64,000 nt of DNA from Roseateles oligotrophus. GTDB lineage: Bacteria > Pseudomonadota > Gammaproteobacteria > Burkholderiales > Burkholderiaceae_C. A program made the translations under genes and the position numbers. Numbering within the stretch: the first letter of the stretch is position 1; every line of letters begins with the position of its first letter. Location of the stretch: contig NZ_JAJIRN010000002.1 in assembly GCF_025717515.1 (NCBI RefSeq), forward strand, positions 186,001-250,000, read 5' to 3'. Below, piece by piece: positions 43,201 through 48,846 of the stretch. The notes beneath the pieces are model-generated. The model ran no database searches. It was given only the letters and a program-made list of their open reading frames with translations, and was not told where the DNA came from.

Positions 43201-44117
43201 ACGCCGTCGGTGTTGTTGATCACGGCCCCGGCACTCACTTCGCCGCTCATGCCGGCCTTGCCCACCTCGACCAGCAAGCCGCGCAAGGCCGGCACATTGG
43301 CATTCACCTCGGAGGCATAGATCGCCTCGTCCTTGGGCTGCTTGTAATAGACCTCGGCGCCGCCGGCCATGACCACCTGGCCGCCCGGTGCCGTCAGTGT
43401 GCCTTCGTTGATGACCTGCTTGGCGAACAAGAAGATGCGGCCGCCTTCGGCGGTTTTCAGCTCGGCGCCGGGCTGCACATGAACAAAGCTGGAACTGGCG
43501 ACATAAGGCGCACCATCGGCGCTGTCATAACGAAACGCCGCCGAGCCTCCGGTGATATTGCCGACAAAGCCGTTCAGGTAGTCCGCGTTCTTCGGGCTCA
43601 GCGTCGTCGCCAGCAAGCTGCCCACGTCCACGCTGGACTTGGCGCCGAACAAAATACCGTTCGGGTTGTAGATCAGCAATTCGCCACCATTGGTGGCCTT
43701 GAGCTTGCCGAAAATTTGGCTCGGCGCCGTGCCGCCGACGCGGTTCAAGGCACTGGCGCCCGGCTGCTGCATATCGAAGGTGACCGAGCTGGTCTCACCG
43801 ATATTGAAGCTCTGCCACTTATAGATCGCGCGCTGGCTGCTTTGCTCGATGCGCATGTCCCGGCCGCCGAGGCTGTTGCTGACGCCGGTAGGCAGACCGG
43901 TTTGGCCCTGCCCGCTGATACGCCAGCCTGCCACCGAATTGACCGGCACCGGCAGCGCCGATGGCAGCGGTTTGCCCTGGGCCATGGTGTGCAGCGGCAG
44001 CGCCGCCGACAGCGCCGCCACCAGCGGATTCAACATCCAAGGGCCCCAGGCGCGACTACGCGGCAAAGCCAGCTTGGACTTGGTTTGCGGCGTAATGTTG
44101 TTGAGTTTGGTGGTCAT
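31224..44117 (-). CDS. Giant two-partner-secretion exoprotein (filamentous haemagglutinin/TpsA type) with Pro/Thr stalk
   Basis: A 4297-residue exoprotein, by far the largest gene here. Residues about 1-47 form an extended TPS signal peptide (basic start, then LVAALSAALPLHTMAQG). The TPS secretion domain (about 60-320) has the expected NIGETSSVTFDMQQPG, RVGGTAPSQIFGKL and NPNGILFG. Long beta-helical repeats rich in G, A, S, L, V follow to about 2420. Residues about 2425-3045 are a Pro/Thr-rich stalk with a (PTAA)n core, and a second shorter PT stretch lies near 3300-3350. The C-terminal part (about 3360-4297) is again haemagglutinin-like (GGRGITLLAGRDIKG; AGRDVSQLRVAAASSGYAGL), resembling DUF3739-type tails. 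No membrane anchor or LPXTG-like signal is seen at the end. It lies downstream of its transporter gene and upstream of the exbB fusion. Confidence 0.93.
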   Translation of the reverse strand: MTTKLNNITPQTKSKLALPRSRAWGPWMLNPLVAALSAALPLHTMAQGKPLPSALPVPVNSVAGWRISGQGQTGLPTGVSNSLGGRDMRIEQSSQRAIYKWQSFNIGETSSVTFDMQQPGASALNRVGGTAPSQIFGKLKATNGGELLIYNPNGILFGAKSSVDVGSLLATTLSPKNADYLNGFVGNITGGSAAFRYDSADGAPYVASSSFVHVQPGAELKTAEGGRIFLFAKQVINEGTLTAPGGQVVMAGGAEVYYKQPKDEAIYASEVNANVPALRGLLVEVGKAGMSGEVSAGAVINNTDGVINTPRGNTTLVGMAVNQSGRISASTSVSQNGSIMLLAQGGALDAVADNISTGDPRYKRAAASGELVIGAGSRTEIKADGLGADGKPLLADDNATFVRSRLDLAGANISIAQGAEIVAPGALAQLQALKTPNYVAGLVDSQRLDMADQGGRITIDANARIDVSGTRDTELSVARNFVTTELLGSNDLKDAPLQKEGLLYRNKVTLDIRQNSAILGDLDSYRKGVQRSASERLASGGSLRLLAGEGVYSHATSMLSVAGGQVSYVAAEVRPTQLFGSNGQAYTLNNAPKDLLYTGISNAGASKVKYDRWGPVVAYGSVLSAQLEAGYVEGRAAGSLSIIAPRVTLDGGLAGGTVLGRRQAAGLDVLAAAGQLRLGALKHVSDFGDGSYDGAILQRFVLGDSAARLSEAQWAYLRSGAKAPLAAQSGLSAARLMASGFGDVVVVAQQAVSLNEDLTLASGAKLSLLSEQGLVKAGADVRAPSASLTLRSLSGAVEVAPTVKLDVSGLWVNAALDPLAPLQGLTGGNLTLQSGGSVTLGQGAVLDISGGALVTGALKRADCAVDRICGAAAGAIVLSSGVASFTEDAAARVLNLNKAELRGYSMTQGGSLNLVAASVQLSDGVSASSDKSNSSAANLNLGSEFFSQGGFQNYTLDGRSFLNIAAGFQLKPKLQLWQASPEARMTGSTSDSNRLQSLMQAGPQKAGFAKPVNVSLASSGLGVGRPEGQLSMATGSAITLDPTAKLNLGAGTRLMVDGSLTAPGGQVNLRLARSTNAEDINTARYLWLGANSRINVAGLRQLQPSSDGLLQGRILPGGSVSLEAAGSQATSLIWQSGGKIDISGAAGELDLKQRVAGSEQLTRQSIATAAGSLAVRANQDLLLEGDLRAFAGAKDQAGGKVSVKLELGTVSGSTDQLPPLRELRVGQQQTQISTKLSPEQLKGAADLTGRALLSAAALQASGADELSLSARERIAVDGGVSLNLARAISLDAPVLAMSADASGDKRGASASLSAANLVWANTQAVVEATAAKRPLPQASAGTSMLTLQASERLLLDGELVTQGMGNLNLLSGGDLLLQSHSYKQGLLFGSLTTLADTRLSAAQIFPATDTQFLLSASGHSLTFAQQGNATPAAPWSAGGTLLAQADTIVQGGRLRVPAGRIELQAGKGVSLLSGSETSVSAAGQDLLFGTWSGEKWFAPGAESAVLTASAAPAKAVVLSSAQGKVQVDAGAKLNLSGGGSLQAWQFVPGPGGSSDVFSGSDGAFAIVPAIASGGSADIGLLGNAPSSGRQITMGAGGPVPAGTYTLLPARYALLDGAFLLRPATAGTPLAIGTALQRDDGTVLVGAKLGTAGTQMLDAQSSTWQVLTPAQARKASEIRIVEADTFFTALAAKQDRAMPALSRDAGSLVVAAQRVDLQGAMRFDAAKNKAGLQGSGGAAFFAADRIQVGGTPSVPVGDTLWLSPAQLSGLGVQSLVLGAVPSSPTDPLKLDVRSNTLQVLNDVSQPLQSQSLLLLAKDSLSLAQGATVSALVPAGTTSTNVTQDWRVAGDGAALLLSGNAADGLTRSEAKRVAGRLGVADGVNLQAGSLLLDATFASSFGANVNLAASHIGVGAPRIQIGGSAALFSDSLLLDSALLSKVSQADQLLLRSYSSIDLLAGASLGSAGLGRLSLDAPMLQVLGDVSVGGASVGPAHVQAASLVLGNSTGLMAAVPAAGELAQGRLLLVAGDNAVATKETGSLTLAAGEQRWHVAQAEVSAERSLLLSGKSRLKVDGDLLVRAPVLKASALADADWQVSGAASLLQQPTQAVATGAAADALVASRLAIKAESLRLNTMIDLPAGNLNLQATGQGADVVFDSVARVNLAGRSVTIGAAPKAPVAHVAAGSLKARSEHGDIEMRAGALFDLSGAGLAFGVEGGDAGSLDLSAPEGRLQLGGELRAAAGSAERGGNLSLVSAEALDLLALSQGLQQAGSFAFADSIAVRNRVGDQLLPAAATLSAQRITLIADGGGLTVAGNLSNASKAEAGYIALNARDDITLKSGAKLNAKGGDGGTVSLNSQQGWLHLQTGASIDVSNAAGQTGSGELLLRASRDGQDVRVAAIQSNLTGVSRVDVEAFKVYDGVKQLYDGVLPTVAPTPAPTAAPTPAPTKVPTPAPSPGPTTEPTTPPTTPSDGNGATTGKEPPPVPPTPAPGVSARPSDGGGAAGPSDQPSPGNGATTPTKKPPLPPTGPTVAPTAAPTASPTAAPTAAPTAAPTAAPTAAPTAAPTAAPTAAPTAAPTAAPTAAPTAAPTAAPTAAPTAAPTAAPTAAPTAAPTAAPTAAPTAAPTAAPTAAPTAAPTAAPTAAPTAAPTAAPTAAPTAAPTAAPTAAPTAAPTAAPTAAPTAAPTAAPTAAPTAAPTAAPTAAPTAAPTAAPTAAPTAAPTAAPTAAPTAAPTAAPTAAPTAAPTAAPTAAPTAAPTAAPTAAPTAAPTAAPTAAPTAAPTAAPTAAPTAAPTAAPTNPSAGNGGTTGTVKPPAPPSGPTVAPSAGPTAAPTAAPTASPTAAPTAAPTASPTAAPTAIPTASPTASPTVAPTMAPTVAPTVQPTAAPTPSPTVAPTVSPTVAPTIAPTVAPTTSPTNPSAGNGSTTGTVKPPSPPTGPSTAPTVAPTSAPTDPSAGNGGTTGTVKPPAPPTKPTVAPTVGPTVGPTVTPTVAPTVTPTVAPTVAPTIAPTVAPTIAPTVAPTVAPTLNPTVAPTVAPTLQPTGDPAVLSLSQVVSENQAFMGADNGSAEQIAVRLSAGNTDLKRILLLRPGVEIRAAEDLKLQSNWAMPVLSKAQRQQAPHAGEAAITLRAAGDLLLQASLSTGLRPSPIEGQDLIGTSERAGAIRLVAGADLTSADPMAIQALDPQSQGKGSLLIGQDSGAAVKLRSTVGRISLAAGRDIQLLNTAATVLSLGAPVGVIEVALEPTDPTNPEVPTPEAGAEGLVAASELLRAQAAANVRIAAEGDATEPSPGNGNSTGNVKPPAPPTAPGQTAEPTITPTLQPTQPPTAAPTTKPTPAPVEIDPLPVTVHQVILESLSQDLGISGISPFTQGGRGITLLAGRDIKGAAPVEAQRYVSDWLWRARSSEVNRAWFARSDKFQQGFATLGGGDIRAEAGRDVSQLRVAAASSGYAGLSAEAAAGVGSSANQQYGGGSVTVLAGRDVISGQFMAAQRGLDVKAGGQLRSDTALSTNLDPGLQLIYQDGAVRAQSGGDATVASVRNFAYAYINPDNNLGRDLSLPALDFNASLFLQSGGGVIDYLGADQVRATGVRGNELSYVLPVDLRVLAPQGSIKMGTALQWSAAADPAQARTLLAAEQDLSLGRLEVLALAAKPVSAGSDILGLALGLQEGRTFSRAADGQAILDQSNRSAVQLVSGGGDLRVDSVLVSARPLELRAGRDVRFAQSGQVSVQHQPAGEAMAQESSVIKAGRDLAFSSSNSTAGINIAGPGELLVLAGRDVDLGGGAGIVANGNLANGVLLPTQGSNVTVLAGLREDGADYRAATQQGFHVLGASGLSGKQGFAFKLLGGTVADFDRLSSAAQLDALRGLLGEARMDAAMASYVRGLPARANAAEQRLRMASLLGKPVGDAAVDAALKDASSLVEPAWANLSTAQALKFSAAMSEAQRAQAVSRVLLAQLGALPSSQRAGLLQTLGDPAQLKALASYVQLNTGEALAIAPEQALARFEALSVERQMPWLNRVLMGELRAAGRAASQLDGDERWARYGSAYMAIDILLPQDRPKSQILMSSSQIKTMQKADITVLNPGGGAVAGDLVAKSVKAGGKSATDLGLVTVSGGDINTVVADSFEVNSSRVFTLGKGNVLMWSSAGNIDAGRGAKTVSGAPAPVLRLDSEGRLVFDTSGSFSGSGIAVLSAGSDLDLYAPTGEINAGEAGIRSKGNAFLGAERLVNANDIKVDGARAGAAPEVVAAAPITLPASDAITNAAGGLNTAEKDDDEKKRRRSRRNLLLEFLGFGNS
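35720..36530. repeat. 12-bp coding tandem repeat (about 65 units) in the tpsA stalk
   Basis: A tandem array of 12-base units that, read on the minus strand, encode PTAA over and over. On the plus strand two synonymous forms predominate, GGCGCAGCCGTA and GGCGCAGCAGTC, in irregular order, with rarer GGCGCAGCCGTC and GGCGCAGCGGTC forms. Flanking less regular PT repeats extend from about 34990 to 36840. Because the unit is a multiple of three, copy-number change would alter stalk length without breaking the frame. The unit number is my estimate from the length. Confidence 0.9.
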
Positions 44118-44203
44118 GGCGCTGGTCTTGTTACTGCTGCTGCGATCGATTCGGTGGAGACAAATAGAAGTGCTGGAAGGCTTGGGCTCAGGCGCCGGCT
44201 TAA

Positions 44204-45907
44204 TTAAAAGCGCAGCCCCGCCCTCACATGCACATGCTCGGAGGACGCCGCCGGGTTGCTCGGCACCGGCTTGCGCCGCTGCCCCCAGTCCAGCGCGAGA
44301 CTCAGGCCCTGCTGCACCGCCAGGCGAAAGCCCAGGCCCGTGCCCAAGAGCGGTGTGCGGGCTTGCTGGCCCGGCTCCGGGTTGTAAAGATTGACCCGCG
44401 CCGCGTCGGCAAAACCATAAAAAACAATCTCGCTGAAGGCCGGCAGCGTGGCGCCCTCAAAGGCGGCCAACAGACCCGGTGCCAGATTGCGGCTGCGCAG
44501 CTCCAGCGACGCCAAGAGCCCCCGGTCACCGGTCGCCGCGCCCTCGTCATAACCCCGCACCGTGTCGGCGCCGCCGACGGAGAACTGCTCGGCGCTGGTC
44601 AGCGACTGGTTGGCGAGCTGGCCGCTCAGGCGCAGGCCCAGCTCGGCCGGGCCCAAGCGCTGCGTCACGCGCCAATCACCACGCAGCGTCGCGAAACCAC
44701 CGTCGGCGCCGCGCCGCTTGCAGGCGAATTGATCGGCCGGGCCAAAGCTGCCGTCAAGCAGTTGGCAGTCGCCGCGCGTGTTCTGAAGCAGCGGGCGCAG
44801 GCCCAGCACGGCCGTCACGCTGAGCTGCTGCTGAAGCGTGTCGCCCCACCAGGCGCCGTTGTAGCCGGCCTGAAAAGGCATGTATTGCAGCGGCGATGCG
44901 ATCACGCCGCCGCTGGTCCGCACGTCCTCGGTCAGATTTTTGTAGTCAAAACCAACACTCAAGGAATGCACCGAGTCAGGCAAAGGCTTACTCATGCCAT
45001 AACGAAAGCCCAAGGTGGTGCCTCGACCGAGCACGCGGGTGCCGCCCAGCGATTCCAGATCGCTGCTGGAATCGATCGCGGTGAAATTCAGCGTGTCGCC
45101 ATCGGCCAGCGGCGCGGTGTAGTTGAACACCACCACGCGTGACTCCTTGGGGCTCGCCGGCGCGCCCATCAGACTGAGCGAAATTACATGATCGCGCTGC
45201 AGGAAGTTGTCGTAGTGCAGATTGGCGGCCATGCGGAAAGGGTCGGTGCCGAGTGCCGCCGCATTGCTGAAATCGATGCTGCCGCCCAGCGGCAATTTGT
45301 CCTCGACTTTCAGCTCCGCCTCAACCGTGCCGGGCGCGCGGCCGGGCTTAAGCACCGGCTGCACGCGCCGCTCATCACCCCGGCTGACCGAGGCGATTTG
45401 CTGCTGCACGGTATTGAAGTTAGGCACCTGACCGGGGGCCAGCTCGGTCACCGCCGAGCGGATGCGGCCCTGCGCGTAATACTGCGAACCGGTCACGTAC
45501 AAAGCGCCGACGCGGCCTTCCAAGACAGTGAGGCGGATCACGCCGCCGTCGACGCGCTGCTCGGGCACATCGACAAAGACGGTCAGGTAGCCGGCGCTTT
45601 GATAGGCCTTTTCCAACGCGGCGCGGGCCGCTTCGACCTCGGTCATGCCCAGCTGCGGACCCAGGAAGGGCAATACGGCCGCTTCGATCTGCAGATCGCT
45701 GAGACGGGTGTTGCCGTCGATCTCGAATTCAAGAATGTCGAACTTGGGCACGGCAATGGCTGCGCTCGCGCCTTCCGTGGCTTGCTGAGCTTGAACCGGC
45801 GCGAGCAACCCCAGGCCAGCCAGAGGCAGCAAGGAACAAGACAAAACGCCCGCCCGAAAATAAAGCCGCGCCCGAAAGGGGGCGCGGATCTTGTGAAAAA
45901 GTTCCAT
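44204..45907 (-). CDS. Two-partner-secretion outer membrane transporter (TpsB, FhaC/ShlB family)
   Basis: A 567-residue Omp85-superfamily protein that exports the adjoining TpsA. After a signal peptide (LSCSLLPLAGLGLLAPVQAQ) come two POTRA domains (about 55-210; FDILEFEIDGNTRLSDLQIE, YLTVFVDVPEQRVDGGVIRL, VTELAPGQVPNFNTVQQQIA) and a 16-strand barrel. The conserved loop-6 VRGY motif is present as TVRGYDEG near residue 450, and the chain ends HVHVRAGLRF with terminal Phe. ATG 45907 gives a normal signal peptide; frames further upstream are unlikely. It precedes tpsA by 86 bases, the usual order for TPS pairs. Confidence 0.94.
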   Translation of the reverse strand: MELFHKIRAPFRARLYFRAGVLSCSLLPLAGLGLLAPVQAQQATEGASAAIAVPKFDILEFEIDGNTRLSDLQIEAAVLPFLGPQLGMTEVEAARAALEKAYQSAGYLTVFVDVPEQRVDGGVIRLTVLEGRVGALYVTGSQYYAQGRIRSAVTELAPGQVPNFNTVQQQIASVSRGDERRVQPVLKPGRAPGTVEAELKVEDKLPLGGSIDFSNAAALGTDPFRMAANLHYDNFLQRDHVISLSLMGAPASPKESRVVVFNYTAPLADGDTLNFTAIDSSSDLESLGGTRVLGRGTTLGFRYGMSKPLPDSVHSLSVGFDYKNLTEDVRTSGGVIASPLQYMPFQAGYNGAWWGDTLQQQLSVTAVLGLRPLLQNTRGDCQLLDGSFGPADQFACKRRGADGGFATLRGDWRVTQRLGPAELGLRLSGQLANQSLTSAEQFSVGGADTVRGYDEGAATGDRGLLASLELRSRNLAPGLLAAFEGATLPAFSEIVFYGFADAARVNLYNPEPGQQARTPLLGTGLGFRLAVQQGLSLALDWGQRRKPVPSNPAASSEHVHVRAGLRF

Positions 45908-45946
45908 AAACGCAGTGTCACCAGGGCCGGTGAATCCGTTGTGAAA

Positions 45947-45970
45947 GGCATGAGCCGTTCGGCTCATGCC
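45947..45970. terminator. Perfect hairpin between the PEP-CTERM gene and tpsB
   Basis: An 11-bp perfect stem closing on TT, containing the 18-base palindrome ATGAGCCGTTCGGCTCAT (45950-45967). On the minus strand it is followed by TTTC, and it lies 50 bases after the stop of the PEP-CTERM gene, so it may terminate that transcript. The identical 18-mer occurs again at 50907, so an operator role is the alternative. Confidence 0.55.
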
Positions 45971-46019
45971 GATCCATGCCGACCGATGTGTCGGCCCCTT
46001 GTTCGGGCGCCGACGGCTG

Positions 46020-47150
46020 TCAGGCCTTAGCTTGGCGCCTTGCGCGCAGTCCCAGCGCCAGCAAACCCATTGCGAACAGGCCATAAGTCGATGGCTCCGG
46101 CACGGCAGTCACCGCACCAAAGCTGCCATTAGGCTGCCAGCCGATGAATTCATCGCTGGGCGCGGTCAAACTGCGTACGCCGCCGTAGAGGGCCGAGAAG
46201 TCGGTGCGATTGCGGCGGGCGAGGCCTTGGGCCGTGGTGGCAGAGGTCAAATGCGCCTCCATCGTGAAGCTGAGGATGTAATCACCTTTGCTGTCAACGG
46301 CCAAACCCCAGTAGCCGTCGTGGCCGAGATTATCAAACTCGTCGACTAAGACTTTATTTGTGCTGTTGTTATCCGATGGCGTCAAGTAGTAGAACCATGA
46401 AGAACTTCCCACCGGATTTACACTGGAAGGCAGCACGCCTATTATCGACCCATAGCCGGTCGCTCCCGCCAAGGCGCCAAAATACGGCGCCTGTTCACCT
46501 TTCACATCAAAACTTGAGCCATTAAGTAGCAAATATTCGCCAGGATCGGAAACTTCACCTTCTAGATAATGACTATTAAATGAATTTCCTGCCTCGCCAT
46601 TTGAATTCTGACCTCTATTAAGATTTCCAAAAAATATTCCCGCAAATGCACCCGCAGTCATATCTGCAAAAACTGTATTTTGAATACCAATCAAACTTGT
46701 GTAGTTTGGATTTATGACTCCACCTCCGGCACCATTGGTCAAAGTCGTAAATAGGTTTTTCGAGCCCGGCCCGAAGAAATCTGGCGCTCCTGCTGCGTAA
46801 ACAGCCCAAACCTGATCGGCCGCGTTCGTCGAAGCTTTGAGAAATTCCTTGAAATTGGCATCGCTATTCAAGGGATCAAAAAACTTCTGGTAGCCGGCAT
46901 CTTGCTGCGCTTGCACAAAGAAATTTTTGCTATTGTCATTGACCGGATCAAACGGAGCGGCATAGATACCCAAATCCTTGGTGAAGGACACCTGCTTGAC
47001 TGGATCAAAAACAACCAACACCAACTCTGGTGTAGCACCACCTTTATCAACTTCCCCTGCTGCAATTAGGGCATTGGCGTTGCCAGCTGCCAAGAATGAC
47101 AGCCCAACAAAGCTGGCGCGAAGAAGTGAGTGTCGGGCAAGGTTATTCAT
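46020..47150 (-). CDS. PEP-CTERM sorting-domain protein (paralogue 1)
   Basis: A 376-residue exported protein with a signal peptide (LRASFVGLSFLAAGNANA) and a typical C-terminal PEP-CTERM sorting signal: AVPEPSTYGLFAMGLLALGL followed by RARRQAKA. The N-terminal part (ELVLVVFDPVKQVSFTKDLG) is similar to the paralogue at 48847-49617 (ELVFVAYNDKASFVKDLG), so both belong to one family; the middle part has no recognisable domain. PEP-CTERM proteins are processed by exosortase, which is not encoded in this window. The central third (about 46560-46960) is markedly AT-richer than the gene ends. Confidence 0.88.
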   Translation of the reverse strand: MNNLARHSLLRASFVGLSFLAAGNANALIAAGEVDKGGATPELVLVVFDPVKQVSFTKDLGIYAAPFDPVNDNSKNFFVQAQQDAGYQKFFDPLNSDANFKEFLKASTNAADQVWAVYAAGAPDFFGPGSKNLFTTLTNGAGGGVINPNYTSLIGIQNTVFADMTAGAFAGIFFGNLNRGQNSNGEAGNSFNSHYLEGEVSDPGEYLLLNGSSFDVKGEQAPYFGALAGATGYGSIIGVLPSSVNPVGSSSWFYYLTPSDNNSTNKVLVDEFDNLGHDGYWGLAVDSKGDYILSFTMEAHLTSATTAQGLARRNRTDFSALYGGVRSLTAPSDEFIGWQPNGSFGAVTAVPEPSTYGLFAMGLLALGLRARRQAKA

Positions 47151-47218
47151 GGTTTGATGCTCAAAAAAGTTTCAGCAAAGCTTGGCAGTAATTTTTAATA
47201 AAGTACTGCACTCAAGGT

Positions 47219-47246
47219 AAAAAGGAAGGGAGAGAAAATTCTCCCT
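47219..47246 (-). terminator. Rho-independent terminator downstream of the pstS-like gene
   Basis: On the minus strand a stem GGGAGA / TCTCCC with loop ATTTTC is followed by TTCC and a run of five T. It lies about 75 bases after the stop of the PstS-like gene. A second hairpin (arms GCAAGAAG / CTTCTTGC, 47276-47301) precedes it. This separates the PstS-like gene from the first PEP-CTERM gene. Confidence 0.65.
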
Positions 47247-47317
47247 CCCCTCCCTGGCTCATATCAAATAAGCCAGCAAGAAGCTGCAGTCAACTTCTTG
47301 CATTGCCAACAAGGCAA

Positions 47318-48742
47318 TTACTTGGTCATCCGCACCGGTGTGCATGAAGCGGCTGCCTTGCGGCTCGAATGCGACGTGAAGGCCTGGACTGCAGGAGGCA
47401 GGTCGGCCCATGCGCCAACGATGGTCGACGGGCTGGCGGCCAGACCGGCTTGGAAGTCAACATCCAAACCAGCCAAGACGGCAGCCTTGCCCATATTGCC
47501 GCGCAGCAGCTTCAGCAGGTCGAGCTTTTCGCCGGCAGGTGCATTGGCGCCTGTCTTGGCCCATTGCATCGTCGACTCGACCACGAACTCGTACGAACCG
47601 TTGATCACATTGGCGCGCTCAGGAGCGACGCCGTTCAGCTTGACAAAGCGATAGCCCTTGTCTTGCTGCACGCCGTTCACGACGGCACGTGGGTTGTTCT
47701 CACGGCCGATCACGCCCAAAGCGTAAGCATCGCCAGCGGCGTTCTGAGCGGTCGTGCCAAGGCAGGTTTCAACTGCACCGGTGCTGGAGCCGGCATTGAC
47801 GGCCAGCGAACCAACGGCGGCGATGGTGCCACCAGCAACCGACGGAATGTAGACGTCGTTACCGCCGCAAGGGTTGTTGGCAAAGTAGACATTCGAAGCG
47901 GCTTGTGTGCCCGAACCGGCAGCGCGGCGGCAAACGTTGATCTTCTTGTCAAAAGCGCCGGGAACGACTAAGTTCCAACCCTTCTTGGTCAATGGGTCGT
48001 TACCCAAGAGCTGACCTGTCAAGGCGCCACGAACGAAAGGAACCGGCAGGCTAGGCTGCTTGGCTGCATCTTCGTCGACGACGGTAGCGCTGGCGTCAAC
48101 CAGGCCCTGGGCCTTTTGCAGGGCCAGGTAGAGCTTCTTATTGACGGCGACGCCGAAGATGTTTTGCACGAAACCTTCGGAGTCCAGATTGGTAGTCGAA
48201 CGAGCGCCACCATTATTGATACCAGCTTCCAGCAGCGCTGGCTCCACGTCAGACAAGCCAGCGTCGGCCATGCCTTGGACAGTAGCCGAGCACAGGAAAC
48301 CAGGCTTCTGGATGTCGGTGGCAGGCGACACGCCACCAGCGGCGACCGAGCAAGCGCCGTCAACCTTCATGTGTAACTGAGTAGCTTGGGCCGTGATCAG
48401 CGGACCCACACCTTCGCCGGAACCGCCTTGGTCACGCTTGGTGATCAAGATGGGCGTGCCAACAGCCCAGCTTCCGATGGCAGTGTTCAGGCGGAACGAG
48501 TAGGCGCGGTGGTTGGCGCCAGTGGCGTCGTTGAAGAACACGTCGAGCGTGCCGGGCTGAGCCAGGTCAGCCTGGATGAAGCCACCCAGAGCCAAACGCA
48601 GGGCGGAAGCGCCGGTGATCTTGATTTCTTTCAGGTTACCGGCGGCACGCTCGGCGGCGACTTCGGTAGGAGTCAGCGCATGGGCCGAACCGATAGCGGC
48701 CAATGCGGCCAGGGCGATCAGGGAGCTGCGAAATTTCATCAT
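47318..48742 (-). CDS. PstS-like secreted substrate-binding-fold protein
   Basis: A 474-residue protein with a signal peptide (LIALAALAAIGSAHA) and a periplasmic-binding-protein type 2 sequence of the PstS-like kind: EIKITGASALRLALGGFIQ, ILITKRDQGGSGEGVGPLIT, FGVAVNKKLYLALQKAQGLV, CRRAAGSGTQAASNVYFANN. The SGTQ segment corresponds to the phosphate-loop region of PstS proteins. Six or more Cys are present, unusual for PstS and suggesting disulfides outside the cytoplasm. No pst ABC genes are nearby. It sits between two PEP-CTERM paralogues, so a surface or matrix role rather than phosphate uptake is likely (inference). Start may be the next Met at 48739. Confidence 0.75.
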   Translation of the reverse strand: MMKFRSSLIALAALAAIGSAHALTPTEVAAERAAGNLKEIKITGASALRLALGGFIQADLAQPGTLDVFFNDATGANHRAYSFRLNTAIGSWAVGTPILITKRDQGGSGEGVGPLITAQATQLHMKVDGACSVAAGGVSPATDIQKPGFLCSATVQGMADAGLSDVEPALLEAGINNGGARSTTNLDSEGFVQNIFGVAVNKKLYLALQKAQGLVDASATVVDEDAAKQPSLPVPFVRGALTGQLLGNDPLTKKGWNLVVPGAFDKKINVCRRAAGSGTQAASNVYFANNPCGGNDVYIPSVAGGTIAAVGSLAVNAGSSTGAVETCLGTTAQNAAGDAYALGVIGRENNPRAVVNGVQQDKGYRFVKLNGVAPERANVINGSYEFVVESTMQWAKTGANAPAGEKLDLLKLLRGNMGKAAVLAGLDVDFQAGLAASPSTIVGAWADLPPAVQAFTSHSSRKAAASCTPVRMTK

Positions 48743-48846
48743 GATGAGTTCTCGGTATATAGGGGGGATTGCGAAAAACTGGGCAAGGCTGCGCCCAAGG
48801 CATGGCCAGACGGCCATGCCTCAAACATCAGATCAAGCAGGTGAAA

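Noticed and set aside
47318-48742. Phosphate ABC transporter binding protein as part of a pst operon
   Set aside because: No pstC, pstA, pstB or phoU nearby; the protein is Cys-rich and embedded among PEP-CTERM genes, so I describe it only as PstS-like.
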